DNA of 64,000 nucleotides from Coccinella septempunctata (taxonomy: Eukaryota > Arthropoda > Insecta > Coleoptera > Coccinellidae), in the NCBI RefSeq assembly GCF_907165205.1, contig NC_058190.1:47852116-47916115 (forward strand), in the 5' to 3' direction. The number at the start of each line of letters is the position of its first letter. Within the stretch, counting starts at the first letter, position 1. Below are positions 23,400 to 35,308 of this stretch, in pieces. Under the pieces are notes generated by a model. It did not search any database, was not told the DNA's origin, and saw nothing but the letters and a program-made list of their open reading frames with translations. The position numbers were made by a program, and so were the translations under genes.

Positions 23400-25308
23400 T
23401 TCGTGTCAGAAGCATCATATATAATAAGTATTGTAACATAATAAGCATAGTCATATAATAAGTACAGTAATAAAGTATAGTAGGGCTAAACATTTTTTGC
23501 CCAGAATCGGGCGACGTCAATTGCGTTCGGCTTCGCTGCCACAAGGTCCTCTATGGTACATCTAGCAGGGCACAGTGGGCAAGTGTACATATGTTGCGTG
23601 GTTTGCAGTTCTCCACAATCGCACAGTCTGGAGTCCACAGGGTAGCCCCACTTATTTAGGGTATCTCTCGATCTCGCCGTGTCCGTCCGCAGTCTGTTTA
23701 GCGCCTTCCAGATCTCCCAGTTTTCACTGCCTCCCGGTGCCAGTTCTTCACTCGGCTTCATCCAATGTTGGTTTGAGGTCTTCCCCCAAAGGTCTACTCT
23801 GGTTTTAGGTTCCTCGTGATCTTCTGTCGATCTCAGGAAGCTTCGCCTTGATTTTAGTCGCTGAGGGGCCGGTTGGACACTGTGTAGGGGGTGGCGTTCA
23901 GATTCTGCTGCTTTGAATCGTTCTTTGAGTGCAGCTGCTTCCCTACGGATGGCAGGGGGAGCGATGCCAGCTAGGTGGTGGATCTTGTTCAGGGGTGTTG
24001 GCTTCAAGCATCCGGTGATGATTCTGTTTGTCTCGTTGAGGGCGACATCAACTTGTTTTGCGTGCGCTGAGCTATACCAAACCGGGCATGCGTACTCGCC
24101 GGCGGAGTAACAGAGGGCGAGTGCTGAGGTTTTGAGAACTCTGGGTTGGGCTCCCCAATTAGAGCTTGTCAGCTTGCGGACTATATTGTTTCTTCCGCAA
24201 ACTTTGAGTTTGGTGTTGAGGCAGTGGCGCTTGAATGTTAAGGCTCTGTCCAGTGTTACGCCTAGGTATTTAGGGTTAGGGCAGTGCTCCAATGGTACTC
24301 CCTTCCATTCGATCTGTAGTTTTCTACCGGCGTGTTTGTTCTTAAGATGAAAGGCGCATACCTGCGTTTTTGTCGGATTTGGCTTCAGCTGGTTATCTCT
24401 ATAGTACGTATCCAGCTCCACTAGGGCCGCGCTCAATCGTTGTTCCACCTCTTCGAATGTTTTCCCTTGTGCTGTGGTTGCCCTATCGTCTGCATATATA
24501 TAGCTCTTTGTTCCTTCAGGGAGGGGTTGGTCGTTGGTATATATGTTGAAGAGTAGTGGTGCCAGCACGCTTCCCTGTGGCAGGCCGTTTCTCTGGTTCC
24601 TCCACCTACTCCGCTTTCCCTGGAACTCCACCAGGAACCTCCGGTTTTGAAGCATGTTCCTGATAATGTTTGTAAGGTTCATATCTTTCGTTGTGTGGTA
24701 TATCTTCTGCATCAGGAGTCGGAGGTTGATGGTGTCATATGCCGCCGTGAGGTCGACGAAAATGGCACCCGTTATGTATCCTCTTTGGAAACCATCCTCA
24801 ATGTTCTGGGTTAGGTTGAGCACTTGTGCCGTACAGCTTTTTTCGGGGCGAAATCCAGCCTGTTCAGGTATAAGGGTTGGTTCCACGGCCGGAGAAAGTC
24901 GGTTGTATATGAGTCTTTCAAAGATTTTATACGTGTGGCATAGCAGCGAGATCGGGCGGTAGTTCTTTGGGCTATTAGCTTCTTTGCCCGGCTTGAGGAT
25001 AGCTATGATCTTGGCTTTTCGCCAGATGTTAGGAAGCTTGCACTGTTGTAAGCAGGCATTGAACATGTCTAACAGCCACTGTTTTGCTTTCGGCCCGAAA
25101 TGCTTGACCTGCTCAGTCAGGACATCGTCCGGTCCCGCGGCCTTCCGTGGTTTACATTTATTTATGGCGGAGTTCAGCTCTTCCATTGTGAAGGGGGTGG
25201 AGAGTTCGGTCGTTTCGTCGCCTTCTATTCGTTTGATATTGGTTGTTTTCCTGTTGGGCTTTTGGTCTGGTTTGCCATTTTGCACGAGCTGAGCGGCAAA
25301 CTAATATG
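23400..25308 (-). mobile_element. 5'-truncated non-LTR retrotransposon (jockey/CR1 group)
   Basis: A single LINE copy inserted antisense between IntS14 and GLS. It contains an open reverse-transcriptase frame but no upstream endonuclease domain, and homology stops at about 25300, typical of 5' truncation. Downstream of the stop (lower coordinates) is a short 3' tail with an irregular TTACTTATTATA-like repeat (about 23410-23480) rather than a poly(A) run. The left limit is approximate because no target duplication was identified. Confidence 0.88.
23486..25285 (-). CDS. Reverse transcriptase of a LINE (ORF2 fragment)
   Basis: The frame is 599 residues with no interruption. Reverse-transcriptase blocks run in order: KAAGPDDV, NYRPISLL, EQAGFR, FVDLTAAYDTI, GLPQGSVLAPLLFNIY, the catalytic YADD box, and the thumb region around KYLGVTLD. 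The C-terminal tail has a CDCG...TTQH...CPLC cysteine-histidine cluster, as in jockey and CR1-group elements. The apurinic endonuclease that normally precedes the RT is missing, so the protein could not mobilise itself unaided. The Met at 25285 is internal to the original ORF2. The long open frame suggests recent insertion. Confidence 0.85.
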   Translation of the reverse strand: MQNGKPDQKPNRKTTNIKRIEGDETTELSTPFTMEELNSAINKCKPRKAAGPDDVLTEQVKHFGPKAKQWLLDMFNACLQQCKLPNIWRKAKIIAILKPGKEANSPKNYRPISLLCHTYKIFERLIYNRLSPAVEPTLIPEQAGFRPEKSCTAQVLNLTQNIEDGFQRGYITGAIFVDLTAAYDTINLRLLMQKIYHTTKDMNLTNIIRNMLQNRRFLVEFQGKRSRWRNQRNGLPQGSVLAPLLFNIYTNDQPLPEGTKSYIYADDRATTAQGKTFEEVEQRLSAALVELDTYYRDNQLKPNPTKTQVCAFHLKNKHAGRKLQIEWKGVPLEHCPNPKYLGVTLDRALTFKRHCLNTKLKVCGRNNIVRKLTSSNWGAQPRVLKTSALALCYSAGEYACPVWYSSAHAKQVDVALNETNRIITGCLKPTPLNKIHHLAGIAPPAIRREAAALKERFKAAESERHPLHSVQPAPQRLKSRRSFLRSTEDHEEPKTRVDLWGKTSNQHWMKPSEELAPGGSENWEIWKALNRLRTDTARSRDTLNKWGYPVDSRLCDCGELQTTQHMYTCPLCPARCTIEDLVAAKPNAIDVARFWAKNV

Positions 25309-25309
25309 A

Positions 25310-25570
25310 TATATCATTATTTTATTGTTTAGATTTTTATAATTTTCTCTGTATGTATTTGTTAATTTGAATAAACAAATACTTCATAAATTTTTCTTCT
25401 TTTATTCAAAACCTCTGATGGCCCACCCTAGAATCAATTAATAATCAACCACTGTCATCATGTTGTCAATTATACAAATTAGGAGAAATCTAGAAAAACT
25501 GTGTTGGAGTTTGGTAGTTCATTAACTGAAAGTGATATTCAGTGAAGTAAATGAAATTGATTTTTATGGT
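25310..25570. promoter_or_regulatory. Short gap upstream of glutaminase
   Basis: AT-rich sequence of about 260 bp between the LINE and the GLS start codon. It must hold the GLS promoter and 5' UTR unless a noncoding first exon lies further upstream. No defined core motif was recognised. Confidence 0.3.
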
Positions 25571-28500
25571 ATGAGGAGAATTAGCCAAGGCATTTTGGAA
25601 AAATTACGTTTTCATACTTGGAATCAAAGAAATTATGCTCCACGTAGAGCAAAAGAGTAAGTAATTTCAAGATAATGAACTGCTTCCTTCCCATCTTTCT
25701 TGTTCATTAGGTATCTTATGAAAAGTAAAATGAAAAAAACTAGTTGAAGTAATTGATACAAAGAAAAGTTACGATCTGAATGGAACTCGCCAACCACCAT
25801 CACACAACTTCCTCCGCAGAATGGTCTTCCTATTGATACTCCGAGTTATGGTGGTTGGCTAGTTCGATTTAGATGCGAATTGACTTTGATTGAAATTTTT
25901 TAGATTTTACGCGGAAGGAAAATCCGACAAAATATTCAATCTCCTCAAAAATCCCGAAACAAACTTACTTCTTGTACCAAAGTTTATAACTGTAAGTACG
26001 AAATCTGTTTCCAGTAATATGCTGCTGAATACTATTTTGTAGGAATTGGATGCCTTAGGTTTAAAAGTTGACGATCCTCGACTCTCGCAAATGTTTAACC
26101 AAATTGAGGAATACAAGAAAAATAACGATTCGAATTATTACGAAGGCGTCAGCGCAGACACATTCAGAGAGTAAGCTAGCTTCAGTTCATTGCTTTTGCT
26201 TTTAACTATTAATTTCAGATTAACGAAGTCAAACATCCAATTGATAACACGAGCTTTTGAAAGTGAGCTCGTTATTTCCAATTGGTTAGATTTTCAGAAA
26301 GAAATTGAGGATTTATTTGAATTGTGCAGACGAAATGAAGAAGGTGAGGTAAGAACATCAATATCGAATGGTCAACCTATGTATAAAGTTTGGCATGACC
26401 TATAATAGCTTGTGCTCTTCTCTAATCTTGGTCTTTTTATGAATATTTCCCATAGGTGGCAACCTACATCCCCCAACTTGGGCAAGTGGATCCATCAAAT
26501 TGGGCTCTAAGTATATGTACGGTTGATGGTCAGAGGTTCAGCTTAGGCAATTTCAAAGAATATTTCACTATACAATCGGTTTCGAAACCATTCACTTACG
26601 CAATGGCCCTAGATAACTTAGGGGAAAACGTCGTACACGAATATGTTGGTAAAGAACCAAGTGGGAGGATGTTCAACGAGTTGATTTTGAATCACGAGAG
26701 TGAGTATTATTTTTTCCAACAATCCAATGCCGTTAGACCTAAAGAAGGTCTGCAAGTTGAAGCTCCCCAAAAAAAAATATTAAAATTATTTGAAAAACAT
26801 GAAAATCCTACATTTCCTTATTTTGTTCCTCAGAAAAACCCCATAATCCCATGATAAATCCAGGTGCTATTGTTGTCTGTTCCCTCATACATTCCATGGT
26901 GGACAATTTTGGAGGAAAACCAAGTTTAGTGTTCGACAGGACCAAAACCGTCTTCGATGTGAGAATGTTGCCCCTAGCAATAATTCATCATTAATCCATG
27001 TTCGTTTAGAAATTAGCCGGAGGCCTCCATGTTGGATTCAATACATCAGTTTATATATCTGAACAAGAAGCTGCCGACAGAAATTATGCCATTGCTTTCT
27101 ATCTGAAAGAGCACAAATGTTTTCCTCCAAAATCGAGACTAGGAGACACTTTGAAATTCTATTTTAGGGTAAATGCATTAGAGACTAGAAGCTGGTTTTT
27201 TAATCTTTAATATTGTTTGGCTTAAGGGGTGGAACCTAACCGAACAACAATATTTTCCAGTGCTGTTCGCTAGATGTTACAACAAGAATTTTGGCACTGA
27301 TGGGAGCAACTCTTGCGAACTCTGGGGTTAATCCTATAACGTCAGATCGAATATTCAAAGCAAACAGTGTTAAGGATACTCTTTCTCTGATGTACAGTTG
27401 CGGCATGTATGATTATTCTGGCGAATTTGCATTTGAAGTGAGTATGTTTAAAACTGAGCAATTTAGTTATTAGTAACCATTTGAAAACTCCCGCGCTTGG
27501 ATATACAAATTTCGTCACATGTGGAATCTGCCACTAAACTTTTCACATAATGGCAGAGACAAATAAATAATAACAAAAGTATCATTGTTTTATCCGTTAG
27601 GTTGGACTTCCCGGAAAATCAGGAGTTAGTGGCGCAATGGTTATTGCCATTCCTGATGTTATGGGGATAGGCCTATGGTCTCCTAGATTAGGACGTTTGG
27701 GGAACAGTAAACGAGGAATTCAGTTCTGTAAAGTGAGTACATTAGAAGAGTAATGCCCAAACTTCACGTGAAAAATCTTCAATTTTTCCCCAATTACAAC
27801 AGGAACTGGTCAAAAAGTATCCTTTTCATCAATATGACAATCAGAGGGTCTACCCTGATCATGCAGATAGAAGGAAAGTAATATCACAAACTGATAAAAC
27901 AATTATGACTACATTTGAAATACTGAGTGCTGCTGCTGGTGGGCATCTGCATATTCTCAAGAAGTAAGCAATGAAAGCTACTGGACAATGTTTTGTGTTT
28001 TTCCTCTCCTGCTTTGCACATTATTTACAATTCACACATAAGGTGACATCTCTGATAAATCTATTGAAGCACAATTCCAATATTTATATCCTTCACAATT
28101 TTTGGAATAAACCGAAATGATTAATCCAAATATACAGAGTGTGTGAAAACTAACACACAAAATTCATATCTCTGAAATCTAAGATTTGCTGAAACAATTC
28201 AACTTCATATTCACCATTTCAGGTTTTTCCTGTATGGAATAAACTTAGAAATGACGGATTATGACGGTAGAACACCGTTGCACCTGGCTGCCGTTGAGGG
28301 CCATTTAGCATGTGTTGAGTTCTTAGTGAAAAATGCAAAAGTCAAGACAGATCCAGTAGATAGATGGGGTCAAACACCACTATTGGCAGCTCAGAATAAC
28401 AACCAGACCACGGTTGTAAGTTTTCTCAAGTCATATGAAACTACAGAAGAACAAAGTGAAACTATAAAGAAGGACTCTGGAAATTCTGCAAAGGATAGTT

Positions 28501-28589
28501 CCCTAGATGAGACAGAATTCAATCCGCTTGAATTAGATAAGAAAAGTGAAAATGATTTCAATGATCCAAAAAAGGGGGACAATACCTGA
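25571..28589 (+). CDS. GLS: Glutaminase, kidney-type (mitochondrial)
   Basis: Eleven exons: 25571-25656, 25904-25991, 26043-26170, 26219-26348, 26456-26699, 26834-26958, 27010-27168, 27261-27437, 27601-27732, 27803-27963 and 28223-28589. They join to 598 residues, close to human GLS2. The enzyme hydrolyses glutamine to glutamate and ammonia in mitochondria. The basic, acid-poor N-terminus (MRRISQGILEKLRF) looks like a targeting peptide. The beta-lactamase-like glutaminase fold covers about residues 130-450, with YIPQL (Tyr148), the catalytic S-x-x-K at Ser185/Lys188, NPMINPGA (Asn234), DRNYAI, and CGMYDYSG holding the active-site Tyr. Ankyrin repeats follow at about 485-545, then an acidic tail. 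AATAAA occurs at 28613-28618. Intron 1 holds a 27-bp inverted repeat. Confidence 0.95.
25774..25874. repeat. Inverted repeat in GLS intron 1
   Basis: Arms 25774-25800 and 25848-25874 match at 24 of 27 positions, and one of the mismatches becomes a G-U pair in RNA. They are separated by a 47-nt loop. It lies between GLS exons 1 and 2. It could be a small foldback insertion or an RNA hairpin. No target duplication was noticed. Confidence 0.6.
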
Positions 28590-29167
28590 TGAACTTAGAA
28601 TTGATTTAAACAAATAAAGAGGTGTTACCACTTGTTTGCACATATATACACTCTATTAAAGAATATGTTGGTAATAACCCATTCAGTACGATTTTGAATT
28701 AATTCTGGGGCCCATAGACCACAGAAGTCTATGTACTGACTGAATATACACTGCTCAACAACTTCAGGATGTTTATTTTAATCAGAAATGGCCGAAAAGT
28801 GTATAAATTTTAATCTTAAGGCTTGTTTATGCTGGCTTATAACTTCAACTTTACTACATAGGTGCATTATTGGAGTTTTACAACTGAAAACATGAAACAT
28901 TCAAGATTACTTTCAGAGTTGGGGATTAGGGAACAAGTTACTGGCCAGAATAAACCCACCCTCCCATTTCAGTCAAATCTACAAAAAGTGCAGAAACAAG
29001 TCAGACGAAAATGAGAAAAAAATTATTTATTTCAACAAATAAATTAACTATGTATATGAAAATGAAACAAAATTATTGAGTAAAAAATACTCATTGAATA
29101 ACAGAAAAATGCATTTGATCCAAATATTTCTAAAAATTACTACTTACTGTATTTGAAGTCGTATATA

Positions 29168-31678
29168 TTACTTAGTCTTTTTTTTTGCAGTCAAGCAGCA
29201 TGCCAAATTGTAAAATAATGAGAATTTTTGTACGAGAAAATAAATAACTGTGAGGTATAAGGCTATGACGAAAGTCAAGAAAAGGTCGAATACTGCAGGT
29301 TTCACACTGAAAAAGAAGTTGGTTGTAAAAAATTCTTACTTTATTCAGTATCGACTTACCTATAGATATTCACTATGCTTTTGGTGATATCATAAAAATT
29401 GAACTCTGGATCTCTCTTATCCGGACTAGCATAATAAACTTTGGTATCGATTAAATGTTGATCGAAATAGTCTTTGAAAACTTTAATGAGATAATTATCC
29501 TTACTGCCTAGTATTTGGGTTGATCGTGGTTGGCTAGTTACCACATCTAACCAAAACTCCATATGTTCCCTATTCACATCCTACAAAAAAAACAATAAGG
29601 TAAACGATTACTCAGGTATTTGAGGAATCATAGAAATATGATTCCAATATTCAGATTCAAATAGATTAATTCATACCATCTTTTCCTTTTGAGAGGGCAA
29701 CATGAAATTAAATCTTACCATCGCTTTTCCAAATATGGCTTCATTAGAAACATTATAAATATGCCTTGCAATTGCTTCAGCAATCACTCTCGCATTGTAC
29801 TCCAATCTATCTATATTGACATGGCTTTTCACATCCAAAATTGTATTTCTATTATTATCTCTGTAATTTTTCACCGTTGACAAAGTGAATGCTGGTAATC
29901 TTCGTATACTGAATCTTTCATGTTCCCAGGCTAGAATGTCCTCTGCTAAATTAATTTTCTTATGGACCCCCTCAACAGTTACATTAGAATGATATCCAGC
30001 AGCAGCTTTTAGTTCTCTGAAGAAGGAATGTGGAGGTGTGCCCTCTTTAGGAGGCTTTGAAACATGCATATAGAGAGAGTCGCTGTTTGCGAGGGTATCT
30101 AAACATACAACATAAGATGCGTCCTGAAAGAAATCATCAAAAGTACAATAATTCATCATTCATTGCTTATATGATATCTACCTGGATGAGTGATCCATCT
30201 AAAGAATCTAACTGATCTTCCAACCACTTCTTACTACCCATAAAATTAATTTTTCCCCCTCCAGAGAGAAGGAAGATTATATTGAATTTCCCATGAGTTT
30301 TGGGATCAGCATACAATTCTGAGAACAGCCTGATCAATTCAAAAAGGACAACTATTCCAGAACCATTTGAATCAGCACCAAAAGATAGCTCCTAAAAGTG
30401 ATGTTTTTACATTTCCAAATAATAATTGTAGTTCATAAATATTATCACTCTCAATAAAACTATCTCTAAACATTTACTCATTTATAAATAACCAGAGCAC
30501 TTCAGTAGATTGCTCCATTTTCATTATTTATTTATTGATTAGAAAGCAATCTTTGAATAAACACGAAGTTCTTAAAAATACTGAATATTCGACATTGTAT
30601 ACCTCTCAAATAGTGATAGTCACCATTCTGGGATTCAATAAGTAAACTCAATTGTTCTTTCCTTATAGCAAAAACAAAAAATGATATTTTCATGTAAAAA
30701 TGAACCTAACCTCTCCTCAAAATTATTCATTTCTATACAGCACTTAGTGATTATGCTAATTCATTAGGGTGTCCTCCCTCTTGAGGAAAACCAGTCATGC
30801 AAAATAGATAATATAGATTGAACTTACTGGTGCGATGCCAAAGCTATCATAATGAGCAACAATAGCAATGGTAGAAACTTTTTCATCTTTCAAATTATTT
30901 GCAATAAGTTGCCCCTGAATTGTTGCAACTTTTACATCTTTCTTAATACTTGGTGTACCTGATGAAACAACAATTTGATAACCATTAGCAGCCACTGAGG
31001 AAAATAAGGCTTCAGCTGCAGATCTTTTCAAATCATTGGCTGCTGAATTCACTGATATCTCAGTAAAAATATGTTCAAACTCTGGTGAGTCTTTTATGAA
31101 ATAAACAGGTATGGAAGTTTCCTGGTTCATCAGAGCACCTTCAAGCGATGATAAATGCTGAGAAAAATATATTGCCATTAAGATTGAATCTAACCATATG
31201 AAATTTGAAAATGGTTTTATATCCAACCTCTTTTTCCTCAGGAGATAGAGTGGTCAAATCACTCGGAACTAAAATCAATAAAGCTCCTGCTTTGGTAACA
31301 ACATCTCTCATTTGTGCAACTGATAAATCTTTCATTTTCGTAACAACACAATGTCTAGGCGATTTCCAATTTGTTAGAGACCTGGCTTCTAGATTTATGG
31401 AGGCTCCACGACTTCCTGCAGTGAAATAGTTTTTTGATATTCTGGACTACTCAACATGCTGGTATTTACTATTTCTTAGATATCGACATATCATTCATTC
31501 CCATAAACTCACCATGTGATAATCCATTCAAATCGTACTGCTGCATTCGATAAACGGGAAATTCATGAGATCCATGAACCGGATTAATAGGAGATATTAT
31601 AATAAAAATTGGCAGAAATAATAAAATATAGTAAGGTAGATAACCCTTGAAGAATTCGTCGATTTCTTCTAACCACAT
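29168..31678 (-). CDS. NCLN: Nicalin (BOS complex subunit)
   Basis: Seven exons in transcription order: 31678-31513, 31415-31228, 31157-30828, 30391-30182, 30123-29719, 29580-29360 and 29306-29168. They join to 552 residues (human about 563). The N-terminus carries a signal-anchor (about residues 14-32) followed by VYRMQQYDLNG. The luminal M28/nicastrin-like fold includes IVAHYDSFGIAP, GADSNGSG, LLSGGGKINF, VVCLDT, HVSKPPKEGTP, INLAEDILAWEHERFSIRRLPAFTLS and KRDPEFNFYD. A hydrophobic C-terminal helix precedes a lysine tail. Nicalin partners NOMO and TMEM147 at the ER multipass translocon; the fold is peptidase-like but not known to be catalytic. The donor of exon 2 (GTTGGA, at 31227) is weak but is the only one that keeps the frame. 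Start codon lies 272 bp from that of TRMO. Confidence 0.95.
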
Positions 31679-31950
31679 TGCTGAAGATTATTTTCTTGCA
31701 GTTAATTTATTCGAATGAATTTGAGTAATTTAATTTTGCCTTCGATTAAAAACGTAACCTATCATAACCTGCATAGAAGAGGATTACATAATTCAGTTTT
31801 TGCTCTACTATGTCACATGTCACACATCACACATTTTTAAGTTCAAATGATGAATAGATCCTTCGTCTGTTTCTGCGTTTGAAAAAAGCAGTGGAGAAAA
31901 GTGAAAAAATCAAATTTCTAATTTTAACTCAATAATATTGAATTTTTGTT
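31679..31950. promoter_or_regulatory. Putative bidirectional promoter, NCLN/TRMO
   Basis: The 272 bp between two divergent start codons must contain both 5' UTRs and promoters unless unseen noncoding exons exist. A run of CACATGTCACACATCACACA-like repeats lies at about 31810-31835. No TATA box at a convincing distance was identified. Confidence 0.55.
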
Positions 31951-33641
31951 ATGGAACACGAAACACTTAATGATTTTGCTCATTTGCAAAATCAGTTGCA
32001 AATGGCCAGAAATGAAATAAATAATTTGAGGTAATTCTCTTGCTTAAAAGTGAATTATTGCCATCATTGATTATTTTCAGGAAACAATTATCCCAACTCA
32101 AATATGAACATAAGGATATGTGTGATAAGATCTCAAATAAGTTGAGCAACTTCAAATGTGAAAATTGCAAATCTAATCTAACAGCAATTCAGCCCCCAAC
32201 AACATCTCGTAATAGAGATACTAACTATGCACAATTCAGGTACATAGGAACAATAAGTACAGAATTTCCTTCCAAACGAGGTATCCCCAGACAACCAAAT
32301 GTATGCAGCGAAGCACTAGGAAAGTTAATTCTCAATAATGATGTTTTTACAAATCCCCACCATGCACTGGAGGGCTTGGAAAAGTTCTCTCATATGTGGT
32401 GAGTAGAAACAGAAAAACGCAAGAATCAATCATTTCTACAATTCAGACAATCTTTCAGGATACTATTCCACTTTCATCAAACGGAATCAACACATTTACC
32501 TGCCAAAATTGCACCACCCAGACTTAATGGAATGAGACTAGGAGTTTTTGGAACAAGATCCCCACACAGACCCTCCCCAATAGGGTTATCATTGGTAAAG
32601 ATCAATGAAATATCTGGAAACACAATTACTTTTAATGGAGTAGATATGATGGATAAAACACCTGTTTTGGATATAAAACCATTTATTCCTCATTATGATG
32701 TTCCAAATTCCATTGCTTATGGATATAGTTCGGGTAATAGATCTAACTAGACAAATTCAAGTAATCGAATTAAAATTCATCTCACCATAGAGCAGCAGAA
32801 ATTTCGCTAAGTATTCAATCAATTTTTTAATTTTAAGGTAATATAACTAGACCAATGGAAGAAGAAAACACCTCTGAACTAAATGAGGACAACTCTGTGC
32901 CTCAACACTCTGAATCTCGAACACTAGTAGGTCAAGAAAGTGAAAGATATACGGTTCCAGGAGCCAGTAATAACATTGATAGAAGGAGTTCCTCCTTTAG
33001 TGACAAGTAAGTTATGTGAAATATTTGTCCTATATACTAATCTACAGAATGGGCATGTGAGGAAACCATACAAGGCTGTTTCTTCATTAACAAAAATTAC
33101 TTTTTCATAATACAGTGCACATTTGAGAATGGTTGAACGTGAAGCACCTGATGGAGAAGAGGAAGATTCAGTTACTAACTCAAGTACAAATGCAACATCT
33201 CATCCTAATTCATACAATAATGAAATTAGAGTACCTCAATGGTTGGATAACCCTGTGGTGCCTACCTTAACGGTACAATTCAGGATGTCTGCAATCATTC
33301 AATTAAGACAATTCGGAGCAGAAGTAAGTACAGAAATAGGAACTTTTCAAGTTAAAAAAAATTTCATTATCAATTTTTAAAATTATTCCCATTGAATTCA
33401 GATGCATAAATTTTTTAATTTCTTTTAGGAAGAGGAAAAGAAAAAAATTATTGAAAGTATATTATCTCAAGACCCTCGTTCAATCTACTTGAGGGAACAG
33501 CAGGGTGATAGTGAATTTGTGTTTAGAATAGCAGGTGTGTATGTTTGTTGTCTTTTCGATGATGCTAAAAGAGTTGTTTATGTTAACAAAATATTGATGG
33601 CCGAAGAATATGGTCCAAGTGAAATTTCACCCAAGACATAA
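31951..33641 (+). CDS. TRMO: tRNA (adenine(37)-N6)-methyltransferase TRMO
   Basis: Six exons: 31951-32030, 32081-32398, 32459-32733, 32838-33006, 33116-33323 and 33429-33641. They join to 420 residues (human about 441). A predicted coiled coil (about residues 5-50) is followed by a CxxC pair (Cys53, Cys56) and the TsaA-like methyltransferase domain from about residue 79. That domain carries FRYIGTIS, GIPRQPN, GLEKFSHMWILF, PPRLNGMRLGVFGTRSPHRPSPIGLS and TPVLDIKPFIPHYD. The C-terminal module includes ILSQDPRSIYLR. The enzyme N6-methylates t6A37 of cytosolic tRNA-Thr using SAM. It is divergent with NCLN. The middle (about residues 230-330) is low-complexity and Ser/Asn/Glu-rich, as in other animal members. 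Confidence 0.93.
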
Positions 33642-35308
33642 ATACGGCCAAAAATCAAAGTGACTGCGATTATTCATAATTTTAAGTTGGTCTTATGTTT
33701 ACGAAAACTACCTTGTTATATTCGAAGTATAAAACTCATATAATACTTTTAGACCGAATGGTGATATTGACAAACTGCAAATTTTTTCAAATTTTTGCCA
33801 TCTTTGAAAATACAGAAAGGACAGTTTGTAAAGTGGGAAAATGAATTAGCTTCAAGTAAAGGGAAAAAACATGACAACTTTCGGTATAAAAGTAATCTTT
33901 ATGAATTGTGATATTGAGATTATTTTCATATGGAGAATTTGCACATTATTTTATTCTAATTTATGCTACATAGTTATTTTTACTACCATTGAGCTATAAA
34001 AATGTCATTAATCTATTCCTGTTGTATTTATTTTGAATGTGTTGACAGCGTTGATAATAGGGTATGAAAAGAACTAGTTCAAGCAACTCTGGAGGGGTTC
34101 AATAAAGTACCGAAAATATGTAACACTAATTTGGCCTTGATCTCTGAAACCTAGAAATGCTAAATTTTAACCATTTCTTTTTTTACTTGATATGAATATT
34201 ATTGCATATTTTTCTTAGCAGAACACGTATTCAACCTAGAATATTCTATTTTATAAATTTCAAATTATTGATCCTCATAATAAAAGTTTGCAATAGTCTT
34301 TAGCAAAGTTTTTGTACTAATTTTTATGTGTCTTAGCCTTCTGTTTGCTAATGAGTTTAAAACACTATTTGCCTATTGAGAATCGATCAATGTTTCTTGC
34401 TGGATGAAACTTATTTATAATTCTTAGAATTGACCAACCTGTTTTAGACTTTTTTGAAATTTACTGGAATTTCAGGTCCCTTTCAACAATATTTTTTGGC
34501 AGTCAGGTATGAGGATTTTTTAAAAATTTCATTTCTTCTGGTTGAGAAAGAGTCAATTTTCTTTTCGTAAAAAAAGCGCGATATAGCCCCATCCACCACA
34601 AAAATGATCTGGGAGAAGTGCATATTAAAGATTTTTAATTAAGGTTAAGGACTTTATTAAACATTAATTGTTCCAGCAATACATAAAATTTGGCACAATT
34701 TCAACAATCATATACATATTTTATATCCATAATAAACTGCATATATGCTAAGGTTTCAATAGAATTCTAAACTCTTCTTCCAAATATCCTCTAGTTACAG
34801 GGCGCTTTCAGAGGTAAGCCTTTTTGATAGGTACATCGCGTCGAAAAAAAACCCATTTCATAAATAATTTGTCTTGTGAAATACTCAATTTGGAAGTTAT
34901 CAGTCCCTCAATTTCAATATGATTTCATAAAATTTCAAGTACTGAAAAGACATGCACGATTTAGTTCAGTACATGCATCTAGACTCTGTTTGTGAGTTTT
35001 TTTTTTGTTCTTTCATTGGTTTAGTTTTTTATTGGTGACCTTTGGATTATTTTGATGAGTTTTACTTCCTGGTAAAAAAAGTAACATTTGAAAACACCCT
35101 GAACATCTATAAAATTTAAAAATGACAAACTTTGAAATGGAAGAATAACATCAACATTAAATAACTTCAAAAGTACATACTACATGAGTATCATTACATT
35201 CGATGTTTGACTTTCTAAGGCAGTTCTGTTCACCACACTCTTCTATCAATCCAACTATTTAAGCTTAGGTACTTTTATGAGTAGTAATTCATCACTATCA
35301 AATTTTTT
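33642..35308. other. Intergenic region between convergent TRMO and FKRP
   Basis: AT-rich 3' flanks of two genes that end facing each other. No ORF with recognisable content. Sequence at about 35048-35101 (TTTGAAAACACCCTG and the preceding TTTGATGAGTT) matches the right end of the MITE at 49.9-50.9 kb, so a solo end or decayed copy lies here. Confidence 0.5.
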
